This document shows, piece after piece, positions 8,615-17,392 of a stretch of DNA of 29,872 bases; within the stretch, counting starts at the first letter, position 1; the number at the start of each line of letters is the position of its first letter. The notes beneath the pieces are model-generated. The model ran no database searches, was not told the origin of the DNA, and saw only the letters and a list, made by a program, of their open reading frames with translations. This DNA is from a virus: positions 1-29,872 of the IMG/VR virus record IMGVR_UViG_3300040810_000721; one strand, given 5' to 3'. The translations under genes were made by a program, and so were the position numbers.

Positions 8615-11600
8615 TGCTAAGTCCCAACAAAAATCGAATCATGCTTCTCCCCCAGGATCGGGAGATTATTGACATCACTGGGATGTCTGAAGAGCAGTAT
8701 GTCTTTTTCTGCCGACAGGCGATTTTACACAGCAAGCTAAGACCTGGAGAGCCTGTTGCTTTAGAACCATTCACCATTATTCTGATCAACCTGGCGATTG
8801 GTCTTGTTCTTTCTGCTGCGTCGGCATTACTAGCACCCAAGCCCCAAGTAAGAAAAGCTCCTGACGTTAGAACAAGGAATGTAGACGGGCAGACTATTGT
8901 CAGGGGGGATCAGTTTACAGCCAAAAGTGGTTTTGACACTATTCAAAACGTTGTCGAGATCGGCAGCACTATACCTATTGTTTACGCCAATCGCCAGTTA
9001 ATTGACGGTAAATATTACGGTGGAATTAGAATTAATACAAACTTACTTTGGAGTCAAATTTACAGTATCGGTGGCGGGCAACTGCTGAAAGCTATTTTTT
9101 TAGTGGGCGAATCTAGCAGCATTGATGACAGGCTTGCTGGAATGATTCTTGACAACGAGCAGTTTGCTATTGGTAACAATCTTTTAAATGGTTACGATTT
9201 AAGTCTTTCGACAACAGGAAGGCTGTCTATCTATTACAACAACATTGGCGGGCGGATTACTTCAGGTGACTATATTGCTGGCGCTTCTCCTTTTTCTGAT
9301 ATAGCAAATTCGGAAAATGAAGGCGCAGATGACGTATTCCAAGTGAAAAACGTAAACGGGGGGTATCAGCCTTCTTTTTGTTTTGCATCAAAACCTTCTA
9401 CTCAAACCTCAATAGGAGTGTATGGATTCATTGGCAACAACCTAGGTTACAGGGTTAATCCTACATTTAGGCCAGGTAGGCAGTTTGTTGTAAGAACAGA
9501 CAATGAAGTTAATTGCAAGTCTGATTGGCAGGAACTTGCAAATCGTGACAAACAAAACACAATTTTTCCCGGCAAGTCTTGTCTTTACGCAAGAAATGGA
9601 TCAGAAATATCTGGCAACAGCGTTCAAGTGGCTGAAAAAGATCAGCTGAGCTATAGGCTTTTAAGTACATGTGCCCTAAGCGATTATCCAAACGGTTTCA
9701 CGCGGGGTGGAAACTTAGGTCAAGCGACTGTTGGAGACGTTGCCGGGGCGGTAGCAGGTCGCCAAAAACAATACGACGAATTGATAACTATTGGTCAACT
9801 CTACAAGATAGGCAGCGCATTAGCTATTTGTTCTAGTCGGGATACGCAGCCATTCTTATCCGATGCCGATCAAACTCCAACTGGTGGAGGTCGGGATATG
9901 ACCGCAACATTTACGGTGGTTCGCTCAGGCGCAGTTGATTTTGTCTCTCTGAGCGATGCAGATAATTCCTCCTCTCGAATAGCAAGTAGCACGGCTCATA
10001 TAATGCGCTGTGCTATAGCCAATATCGTGACCGAGCGCGGTTCCAGGATGATAGAAATTGGCCTTAGAAGTCGCTTGCAGTTAAGCGTTTCAGGTATCTG
10101 CAATTTCAGAGACACTAAGCCTTATTCTCAAATAGATGCAGAGGCTTGTGACAACTTCCTTGGCGACGATGCCGATGGCGCTAATCCTGTTAATTTTAAT
10201 AGCGGCACCTACACCGGCCCGGAGCTGAGATATAGTTTTTTCCGTATCTCCTACCGAGTAGCCTCAAGCAACGCATTCTTCACAGAAATAAAAACTATTT
10301 TTGGAACCAGAAGTTCCACAGGTGTTGATGTCTACAATTACATAAAATTAGATTTTACTTTTGAAAATCGTTACGAAATAAAGATCGAGCCCTTGACCTC
10401 TTGGGAAATAAGGACCGGCGCGGCTAGTGGGGATCTAGCCGTTTTGGATTACGCGGTTCAAAATACTCAAATTATCAACGAAGGTGGAGTTCGGATCGAA
10501 TTCTCTGGAGAAATCATTCCGCGAAGTGTCGGCAGCTTTGGAGTATCAGTTTTTTATCCAAAAGACGGCAACGAACTGGCGAGTAACAGAGAAGACAGCC
10601 CTTACTATGTTGATTCTTACGCGAAAATTGCTGAGGCTTTTATTTACAACGAGGTTACAAGTAGTGCCACTCAGCCTGAGCATGAAATTGTTTACGTGAA
10701 CAACGTTTCAACTAGCTCTACAGTCCCAAAGTATTTTGCTTCAGCAATTGTAGGTCTAAACATCAAAAGCAGCGAGGAGGTAAAAAACCTTCAGCAATTT
10801 AGCGTTTACGTTAACAAAGGCGTTACCTCCACAAGCATGTTCCCTAACGTGCTATACGATCTCTTTACGAACGATAGATACGGGGTTGGTAAAATAATGA
10901 GTTCTGCTCAGATTGACAAAGCAAGTTTTGATTCGGCGGCAGATTGGAACTATTCAAGAAAGTATTTTTTTGATGGCGCTATTACCGAAAAGCAGAATCT
11001 CAGGACTTGGGGCGCTCAAAGAGCTGCTGATTTTCTTCTAGACCTTGTTATAAGAAATGGCAAATTTGCTTTGCAGCCTGTAGCCAACTTTGAAGGGTCA
11101 GAAAAAATAACGCAACTTTTCACCTCAGGCAATATTATCGAAGGTTCGTTTGAGTTAAATTATTTTGACGCTGCGGATCGCATCCCGCCAAGGGTTTCCG
11201 TCAAGTGGCGCCAAGAGCGAACCGATCTTGGAGACTCGTCCAAGGGCTTATTCCCTGTCGTAAGAGAAGTCATAGTCAGAGAAGCTGGCGTTGAAAATTT
11301 TGCTCCTATAGAGTCAATTGATATTAGCGATTTTGCCACAAGCGAAAGGCACGCAGTTGATAGAGGCAAATGGGAATGTAAGTTCCGCAGGCTTGTGACC
11401 CATTCGATCAAATTTAAGACTACCCCTAGCCAAGCAAGTCTTGATATTGGAGGAGTCTTCAAGCTAGGGCTTGAAACTACAACCTTCAATCAACCGCAGA
11501 ATGGAGCAATTGCCGCTGACGGCACGATTACTTCTTGGCCACCTTTGGCTGACGGTAATTACTCTGTATTGCTTTGGGATGGTGCGTCAACAAGCATTAC

Positions 11601-11835
11601 CGAAACAACCATGTCGGTTCAAGGCGGTGCAACGAATTTCCCTAATTCAGTGTTTTGCATAAACAGTGGAAGCACGAATGTGCAGACATACAAAACTCAA
11701 TCTCTTTCGTTCGATGAAGACGGTAACATTGAGGTTGAAGCTATTCACTTTCCAACCAACAGCAACGACGAAAGCCTAATCGTCGATGGCTTTGACAATG
11801 ACAGCAACTGGATCTTGGAGGGTCTGATCAACTAA
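8614..11835 (+). CDS. TipJ-like central tail hub / tip attachment protein
   Basis: 1073 residues. A short N-terminal region (SEEQYVFFCRQ) is followed by a hydrophobic segment at about 53-75 (FTIILINLAIGLVLSAASAL). Next comes VEIGSTIPIVYANRQ, like the start of phage hub proteins. The C-terminal half has FASAIVGLNIKS, VLYDLFTNDRYGVG and WGAQRAADFLLDLVIRNG. These are hallmarks of gpJ/TipJ hubs, where a tail-associated domain closes the tube tip and later domains contact the receptor. At 1073 residues it is similar to lambda J (1132). The gene order tape measure, L-like, J-like supports the call. Overlaps of 1 nt at both ends imply coupling. The predicted membrane-like segment near the N-terminus is unusual and is reported separately. 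Confidence 0.8.
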   Translation: MLSPNKNRIMLLPQDREIIDITGMSEEQYVFFCRQAILHSKLRPGEPVALEPFTIILINLAIGLVLSAASALLAPKPQVRKAPDVRTRNVDGQTIVRGDQFTAKSGFDTIQNVVEIGSTIPIVYANRQLIDGKYYGGIRINTNLLWSQIYSIGGGQLLKAIFLVGESSSIDDRLAGMILDNEQFAIGNNLLNGYDLSLSTTGRLSIYYNNIGGRITSGDYIAGASPFSDIANSENEGADDVFQVKNVNGGYQPSFCFASKPSTQTSIGVYGFIGNNLGYRVNPTFRPGRQFVVRTDNEVNCKSDWQELANRDKQNTIFPGKSCLYARNGSEISGNSVQVAEKDQLSYRLLSTCALSDYPNGFTRGGNLGQATVGDVAGAVAGRQKQYDELITIGQLYKIGSALAICSSRDTQPFLSDADQTPTGGGRDMTATFTVVRSGAVDFVSLSDADNSSSRIASSTAHIMRCAIANIVTERGSRMIEIGLRSRLQLSVSGICNFRDTKPYSQIDAEACDNFLGDDADGANPVNFNSGTYTGPELRYSFFRISYRVASSNAFFTEIKTIFGTRSSTGVDVYNYIKLDFTFENRYEIKIEPLTSWEIRTGAASGDLAVLDYAVQNTQIINEGGVRIEFSGEIIPRSVGSFGVSVFYPKDGNELASNREDSPYYVDSYAKIAEAFIYNEVTSSATQPEHEIVYVNNVSTSSTVPKYFASAIVGLNIKSSEEVKNLQQFSVYVNKGVTSTSMFPNVLYDLFTNDRYGVGKIMSSAQIDKASFDSAADWNYSRKYFFDGAITEKQNLRTWGAQRAADFLLDLVIRNGKFALQPVANFEGSEKITQLFTSGNIIEGSFELNYFDAADRIPPRVSVKWRQERTDLGDSSKGLFPVVREVIVREAGVENFAPIESIDISDFATSERHAVDRGKWECKFRRLVTHSIKFKTTPSQASLDIGGVFKLGLETTTFNQPQNGAIAADGTITSWPPLADGNYSVLLWDGASTSITETTMSVQGGATNFPNSVFCINSGSTNVQTYKTQSLSFDEDGNIEVEAIHFPTNSNDESLIVDGFDNDSNWILEGLIN

Positions 11836-12215
11836 TGGCAGTCTTCTTTCCATCACTTACGCCGACTCGGCGTACTTACACGGTTGGCGATTACCCAACC
11901 AAGCGTTTTAACAGTATAAGCGGGGCTGGAACGACCAGGCTTTATGGCAGCAAAGCCTTTGATGCTGTCTTGGACTTGGAATTCTCAACTAACGATGCAG
12001 AGCTAACAACGATTTTGGTTTGTTTTAACTCTGCATACGGTTCAGGCACTGCTTTAAGCCTTCCGTCTTCAATCTTCGATGGAATGAATGCTGCCTTACA
12101 GGGTCAAATCCCAAGCCATGTGACTTGGCGTTGGCAAGAAACTCCTCAAGTCCAATCAGTTTTCAATGATCGATCAACAGTTACTGTCAAATTAATCGGC
12201 ACATTGGATGGTTGA
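11835..12215 (+). CDS. Putative minor tail protein
   Basis: 126 residues, beta rich. Motifs include TRRTYTVGDYPTKRF, SGAGTTRLYGSKAF, a central acidic LDLEFSTNDAEL and a C-terminal VTWRWQETPQVQSV followed by RSTVTVKLIG. I believe similar short proteins recur after the hub gene in cyanophage and other marine siphovirus tail clusters, but I do not know a named family. The ATG overlaps the hub stop by one base, so it is made with the hub. It is most likely a tail-tip or fibre-attachment component. The function is inferred from position only. Confidence 0.7.
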   Translation: MAVFFPSLTPTRRTYTVGDYPTKRFNSISGAGTTRLYGSKAFDAVLDLEFSTNDAELTTILVCFNSAYGSGTALSLPSSIFDGMNAALQGQIPSHVTWRWQETPQVQSVFNDRSTVTVKLIGTLDG

Positions 12216-12251
12216 CTTCAGTGAGTAGAATAGATCAAAAGGCTTATAGGC

Positions 12252-12650
12252 ATGGCTGTTCGCACTGGCAGTAATGGGCAATTGCGATGGAGGGGGGCTG
12301 TAGTCGCTCGCGTGCGCTCTTGGTCAGCAAATATTGCAAAAGACTCGTTGGAGACTACGAACATTGGGGCCTTTGACCGTTCCTACGTTTCGGGTTTGAG
12401 GGGTGTAACGGGAACAGCGGACATTATGTACGACCCAGGCGAGGCAAGCGCGACAGCGCTTTTCAACGATGTTTTGAATAATTCTTCAGAACCTTTGAGT
12501 AACATTGAGCTTGTTTTGGATTCTGCTGGCGGCAGCCAGTTAAGCGGTTCTGCAGTTTTGACAAGTATTTCTGCCAGCGTTTCCGTTGGCGCGGTCACCT
12601 CTTGCAGCGTTGGTTTCCAGATTTCTGGACCTTTAACTGGAGGATTCTAA
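12252..12650 (+). CDS. Tail tube-fold structural protein (small)
   Basis: 132 residues. The start (GSNGQLRWRGAVVARVRSW) followed by KDSLETTNIGAFDRSYVSGL and GTADIMYDP resembles the beta-sandwich of phage tail tube proteins. The D-x-L-E-T-T element and the loop before the Y-V-x-G-L-R segment are the clearest features. It lies downstream of the hub, not with the main tube, so it may form part of the tip or a fibre collar. The next gene carries a related-looking C-terminal domain. A 36-nt gap upstream contains no strong promoter. Confidence 0.7.
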   Translation: MAVRTGSNGQLRWRGAVVARVRSWSANIAKDSLETTNIGAFDRSYVSGLRGVTGTADIMYDPGEASATALFNDVLNNSSEPLSNIELVLDSAGGSQLSGSAVLTSISASVSVGAVTSCSVGFQISGPLTGGF

Positions 12651-12654
12651 TGCT

Positions 12655-13737
12655 ATGGCGGTACTTGGAATTGATGGAATTGTTCGACTAAGAAGAGAAG
12701 CGCCGCTGCCTATTGTTGTAAGCTCTTCAGTCCTCAGGGCCGATATTAACGCTCTTGTTTTAAATAATCAAGATTTCTGGTCAGGGGATGAGGTCTATCT
12801 TTTCTCGCAAGAAGGGCTTCCTTTGTCAGGCCAGTGCTCAAACGGCTCTGCAATGTATGCAGGAGGATTTCTTGAAACAGGCCCTAATCGTTCTCACATA
12901 TCAGGCAATGATGATTTCTTCTACAAAAGAGGCGTAGGAGAAGATTCGGATAATTTTTACTGTGGAATTGGAGTCAAAAGTGCGGAATATTTTATTTACA
13001 GGGATTCCCTGAACAGGCTTAGCTTCTATACCGATTACTGTTCGGCGGTCAACGGTGGCACTGCTAATAAAGTGGACTTGGCTCAGTACGATTTCAACTT
13101 TTTGTTAATTGCCGCTGCAGGTACTGAGGAATACAACAATGCTCTAACCGAATGCGTCTCAGGCGTCGGAGATTACAGATTCAGCGACGTTAGAGATGAA
13201 GTAACGCTTGAAAGTATTTGTGACTTCCCCCCTGCTTACTTAAGTCCCGTTGCAGGTACTGCTGAGTATGATGACGCGGACCTTGCTCCAAGGAGTGCGG
13301 TAAACGGTTTTCCTTGGGTTCTTCAGTGCGAGCTTGCTGAATGGTCTTTGGAGCTAGACGGTTCTGCTGTTGATACAACCCAGGTGGGGGAGAAGTTTGG
13401 CGAAAATGTAAAAAGTATTATTACAGGTGGTGGAAAGTTTGATTTCCAAGTTGGAGAGGTAGGGCATTCGCCCGCTAGCGGCGACAGGGCTGTTGACGCA
13501 AGCTACTTGCTTCAGCTTCTGCAGTTGACGGAGCGTGGCGCGAAGGCTGAAGCGGAATTTTGGTTAATGCAGCGAAAAGTTAGCGATGCGTGCAGTGTTT
13601 TGGCTAGAGGTGGGCTTTATTACGCTACAAATATTTTGATAACGAACATTGCGGTGAACGTCAGGGCTGCGGATGTCATCGTCGGTTCTGCTAACTTCGC
13701 GACATCTGGCGAGATTGCATTAAAAGTAGGAGTATAA
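12655..13737 (+). CDS. Structural protein with C-terminal tail tube-like domain
   Basis: 360 residues. The N-terminal 200 are not recognised (DFWSGDEVYLFSQEGLPL, aromatic and acidic). From about residue 225 a tube-like domain is visible: CELAEWSLELDGSAVDTTQV, then GEKFGENVKSIITGGGKF, AEAEFWLM and a closing YYATNILITNIAVNVRAADV. The pattern of D-x-T-Q/T, long central glycine turn and final paired strands parallels the preceding 132-residue gene, suggesting an old duplication. The ATG at 12655 is 5 nt after the previous stop. It is probably a tail-tip virion protein; the exact place is unknown. Confidence 0.7.
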   Translation: MAVLGIDGIVRLRREAPLPIVVSSSVLRADINALVLNNQDFWSGDEVYLFSQEGLPLSGQCSNGSAMYAGGFLETGPNRSHISGNDDFFYKRGVGEDSDNFYCGIGVKSAEYFIYRDSLNRLSFYTDYCSAVNGGTANKVDLAQYDFNFLLIAAAGTEEYNNALTECVSGVGDYRFSDVRDEVTLESICDFPPAYLSPVAGTAEYDDADLAPRSAVNGFPWVLQCELAEWSLELDGSAVDTTQVGEKFGENVKSIITGGGKFDFQVGEVGHSPASGDRAVDASYLLQLLQLTERGAKAEAEFWLMQRKVSDACSVLARGGLYYATNILITNIAVNVRAADVIVGSANFATSGEIALKVGV

Positions 13738-13769
13738 TGACTAAAGTGGGACAAAGAGCATTCGGTTAA
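13737..13769 (+). other. Ten-codon leader ORF ending directly before and in frame with the next gene
   Basis: ATG at 13737 overlaps the previous TAA and encodes MTKVGQRAFG, then TAA at 13767-13769. The ATG of the 1206-residue protein follows immediately in the same frame. It could simply couple translation across the 32-nt gap, or be the remnant of a longer N-terminus interrupted by a stop. Nothing shows that the peptide itself is functional. Confidence 0.35.
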
Positions 13770-16700
13770 ATGGCAATCGTTACACCGGGTCAGCCTGGAG
13801 CTATTGACAATATTGACATTAGTCAAAACACGTTCCGTACTCAGGCTGGTGAAGTCACCAGCGCGGTGTTGCGTCTTGCTGGCGGAGAAGTGGACTCAAC
13901 GTCTACGACAACGCTTTACGTTAACCAAGAAATTGGTTCTGACAAATTTGTTGCGGGTATCGCAGACAATACGGTAACTCCTCCCCTAAGCAATCAACAG
14001 CTTACTTGCGGCTACTCGGAGTCAGCCCCCTTCAAGACCCTCAATAGGGGGCTAATCGAAGCAGCTCGCTTGTCTGTTCAAAGCGGAGTTGGAAATGATT
14101 TGTATGACCGTGTTGTAATCAGAGTCGCGGCCAGCGAATACGTTATTGATAACACTCCGAGCACAGGTCTAGCTGTAAGCCAGTGGCCAAACAGTTACGA
14201 GCCAACAGATGAAGACCTTAGGGCTTTTAACTCTGACGATATGGGAGTTATTCTCCCCAGGGGTGTTTCGATTATTGGCGCAGATCTGCGCAAAAGCGTT
14301 ATACGTCCCAGGTCTGTGCCAAGTGCAGGCGGCAATCCAGTAACCGACAGAGGCAGTTTATTCAAGACCACTGGAGGTTCGTTCTTTTTTAATTTTACCT
14401 TTAAAGATTCTCTCAGTTATACTTCGTCTCATCACTTACTTCAAGCGTTTTCTTTTTGCTCTCAGTCAGATTTAGTCGCATATTATCAAAAAGTTGCAAC
14501 AGCATTTGGAATTCCTTCTTCTGACGTTGAAGTTATAAATCCAGGCGAAACACAAATTACCACCGAATACCCTGACAATCAGGTTTCAGCTGCGACAGAT
14601 TCTGTCAATGGCAGTTCTGGGTACGTCTTTAATTGCAGCTTGCGCTCCAATTACGGCATGTGCGGCATGTATCTCGACGGAAGCGATGGTGTCTCAGGCC
14701 TGCGCTCAATGGTCGTAGCCCAGTTCACAATTGTTGCGCTTCAGCGTGACATGAACGCTTGGCAGGTTTATACAGGAGGGTCTTGGCAGACTTGTAGTGG
14801 ATACAGTGAGTACATAAACGCAGATAGTAATGATGTAAGATCGCGAATCTCTGGAAACTTTTCTGCTTCTACTGGAAGCTATGAAGTTGATTATAGAAGT
14901 TTTGGCTTTAAGGTTACAAATAACGCTTTAACGCAAGAGGTCAGCTGTTTTGTTATCGGCTCAAGCGTGCATCACTGGACTTCTTCAGGCGGAGAATGCA
15001 CTATTACCAATAGTAATAGCAATTTTGGTAACACAGCTTTACTTAGCAGTGGTTTTAGAGGTATTGGAACAACAGGTGGTGCGTTCGCTCAAGACAAGGG
15101 ATTCCAAGCACTTCGTGTCCGTAGACCTCTAAAAGTAAAAACAGATGGAAGCAACATCCGCAGAATCGGAATTGGTAACGTATCCAGCTTGGGATACGAC
15201 AGTGCAACAGGCGCTATTAATTTACAAGTTGCTTTTGACCCAGAGACAGCTTTCGCTAACAACGGGTATAGCTTAAAAGAAGGAGACTATATTTGGATTG
15301 AAAATAGCAGTCGTTCCGAGGGGCCTGGGGCTTCATCAAACCAAGCAATTGATGTACGTGCAAAGCTGGCCTCTGTGCCTTTTGATTCGGCAACCCCTAC
15401 TCAGATAATCGTTGTTGATGGAGGTATTGACGACCCTACCGTAAACAATATCTCAACCATTTCAAACCAAACTTTAGAAGGTAACCGTGTTTACATCAGA
15501 AGGCTTTCTGACACTAGGAAGCCCGAAGAACGTGAATATTCATTGATTGTTTCTGGTAGCTCAACAACTCGCAGACCTGTAGGAAATTACATTTTACGCT
15601 TAGGAAACCGTAGTACCCTCAACCAACAACTAGACCCTGCAAACAATTCAAATGAGGTCTTTATTGTTTCGACTTCAAAAGACTCAGACAGCTCTTTTGG
15701 CAGCGATGTTTATAAAATTGTTATCCGCCCTGGAGATAGCGCATCTTCTTTCAATTCTTCTACTTTTTACAGAGTAGGAACTCCTGTTTCAAGAAATAAT
15801 AGAGTGTTCCGAAGCAAAAGAAACAAAAGATTTAGCACGTTCTCCACTGAAAGCTTTGAGGCAAGCTTGCCAATGCTTCCTGATGAAAGAGGTGTTGAAC
15901 TTTTGAGAACATCCTCGGGACCGTTGTTAGTTTTAGATAGCGACTTGTCAAACAGTCCTACAAGCACTGACCTTGGAATAAATCAATCAACAAACACCTT
16001 GATTCTTGATCAAGTAAGGAGCAGCACCGATTTCCAAGGCGTAAGTTCTTTTATGAGAGCCATTGGGTACACAGCTCAAAATGTTGGAATACAAGAGAAC
16101 GGAACACTTTCTGGGACTATTCTTGAACAACAAGATACAGAGGCATCAAGAGATTGGAACCCTGCTGATCCCCTCAGCCCTGTCCCTTCTGGGAAAATCG
16201 ACTCTAGGACAAACTGGCCACTAGAGTTTAACCGACCAAGCCTTATTAGAGCTTTTGCGCACGCCTATGAGTTTGTTGGATACGGAAATTACACAAAAGC
16301 GTTGCCAAAATATCAAGCAACACCATTGTCTCAGCAAAATAAAATTGATTATTTTGCGGTGAATTTATTAGGCGGTCGCTGCTATAACACTGGATTCAAC
16401 GAAGATGGCCTTTTAGTCCAAGGCAACGTAATTACGGACCTTGGCACCAACCAAACTGTAAATAGTGAAATTGCTGGTTTGGGCGCTTTAGCCGGAGATC
16501 CTGATTTCCCGGCAACTCCTACTGATTTTGAAACTTTAAGCGTTACACAACTTTTACAGTCTTCTCAGCGTACAGAGTTGACTAACGAGGTGCTAATTAA
16601 TGGAACGGTTGAAGGTTCCGTCACATTTGCAGATGGCGTATTACCTGAAGCGACAGAAACGCAAAGAGGTATTGTTAAGCTTGCAACTGACTCAGATGCT

Positions 16701-17390
16701 GCAGGAATTAGCAGCCCATCAAGTGCAAACGATGTTGACGCTTTAACAGCAAAAAATCTCGGCTCTGTGCGTGGGGTGGCAGATGGTCTTTGCGATCTGG
16801 ATTCGACCGCCAAAATCCCAGTGGCGAGGATACCCGACCTAGATGATTCTGGTCTGATTCAAAACGCTTCTACTACGGTCAAAGGTATTGTTGAGCTTGC
16901 TACTGGTGCCGAAACGCTTGCGCTAAGTGATGCAACCAGAACTGTAACTCCATCGTCACTAAGCAGCGCAAGAGGTGTCGCGAACGGTTTTGCAAGCCTG
17001 GATGCAACAGGTCTTGTGCCAGTAGCGCAGATTCCTCCAGTAAATCCAAGCGATGTTATCAAGCTAACGCCTGCACTGTGGGTAAACGGTTCAGCGACTA
17101 ATTTTGACAATTCAACAAACTTTACTTTTGTGCAAAACGCAAACACGGCTGCGATTGCTTTAGGAACACCGCTGAATGCTGTACCTGGTACTTCTGGATT
17201 TATTTTAGTTACCAGAGCGGCTGGAGTAAATACTCCATTCACTTCAATTAATGGGAGCAACTGGTCTGGAGTAGTTAATACATTTGTAAGCCCAATAACT
17301 AATTCAGAAGGATTATCGGGGAACGTGTTGATTGGATATTATGTTGCGACTTCAACTAACATAGTTTTCACCGCCTCTATGGTTGCTTAA
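13770..17390 (+). CDS. VrlC-like virion structural protein with tail-fibre repeats
   Basis: 1206 residues. The N-terminal part (TTTLYVNQEIGSDKFVAG, APFKTLNRGLIEAARL, YDRVVIRVAASEYVIDNTP) resembles VrlC, a large structural protein of T4-like cyanophages. The P-F-K-T-L-x-R-x-L-I-E-A-A-R segment also resembles the start of right-handed parallel beta-helix proteins. The C-terminus has two tail-fibre repeats about 73 residues apart (TETQRGIVKLATDSD near 962, TTVKGIVELATGAE near 1034), each followed by a LD-x-T-x-x-(I/V)-PVA-x-IP element. The middle is Ser/Asn/Gly rich and beta-structured. It is probably a baseplate or fibre protein facing the host. The VrlC link is from memory and would imply exchange between siphovirus and myovirus structural modules. 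Confidence 0.7.
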   Translation: MAIVTPGQPGAIDNIDISQNTFRTQAGEVTSAVLRLAGGEVDSTSTTTLYVNQEIGSDKFVAGIADNTVTPPLSNQQLTCGYSESAPFKTLNRGLIEAARLSVQSGVGNDLYDRVVIRVAASEYVIDNTPSTGLAVSQWPNSYEPTDEDLRAFNSDDMGVILPRGVSIIGADLRKSVIRPRSVPSAGGNPVTDRGSLFKTTGGSFFFNFTFKDSLSYTSSHHLLQAFSFCSQSDLVAYYQKVATAFGIPSSDVEVINPGETQITTEYPDNQVSAATDSVNGSSGYVFNCSLRSNYGMCGMYLDGSDGVSGLRSMVVAQFTIVALQRDMNAWQVYTGGSWQTCSGYSEYINADSNDVRSRISGNFSASTGSYEVDYRSFGFKVTNNALTQEVSCFVIGSSVHHWTSSGGECTITNSNSNFGNTALLSSGFRGIGTTGGAFAQDKGFQALRVRRPLKVKTDGSNIRRIGIGNVSSLGYDSATGAINLQVAFDPETAFANNGYSLKEGDYIWIENSSRSEGPGASSNQAIDVRAKLASVPFDSATPTQIIVVDGGIDDPTVNNISTISNQTLEGNRVYIRRLSDTRKPEEREYSLIVSGSSTTRRPVGNYILRLGNRSTLNQQLDPANNSNEVFIVSTSKDSDSSFGSDVYKIVIRPGDSASSFNSSTFYRVGTPVSRNNRVFRSKRNKRFSTFSTESFEASLPMLPDERGVELLRTSSGPLLVLDSDLSNSPTSTDLGINQSTNTLILDQVRSSTDFQGVSSFMRAIGYTAQNVGIQENGTLSGTILEQQDTEASRDWNPADPLSPVPSGKIDSRTNWPLEFNRPSLIRAFAHAYEFVGYGNYTKALPKYQATPLSQQNKIDYFAVNLLGGRCYNTGFNEDGLLVQGNVITDLGTNQTVNSEIAGLGALAGDPDFPATPTDFETLSVTQLLQSSQRTELTNEVLINGTVEGSVTFADGVLPEATETQRGIVKLATDSDAAGISSPSSANDVDALTAKNLGSVRGVADGLCDLDSTAKIPVARIPDLDDSGLIQNASTTVKGIVELATGAETLALSDATRTVTPSSLSSARGVANGFASLDATGLVPVAQIPPVNPSDVIKLTPALWVNGSATNFDNSTNFTFVQNANTAAIALGTPLNAVPGTSGFILVTRAAGVNTPFTSINGSNWSGVVNTFVSPITNSEGLSGNVLIGYYVATSTNIVFTASMVA

Positions 17391-17392
17391 TT

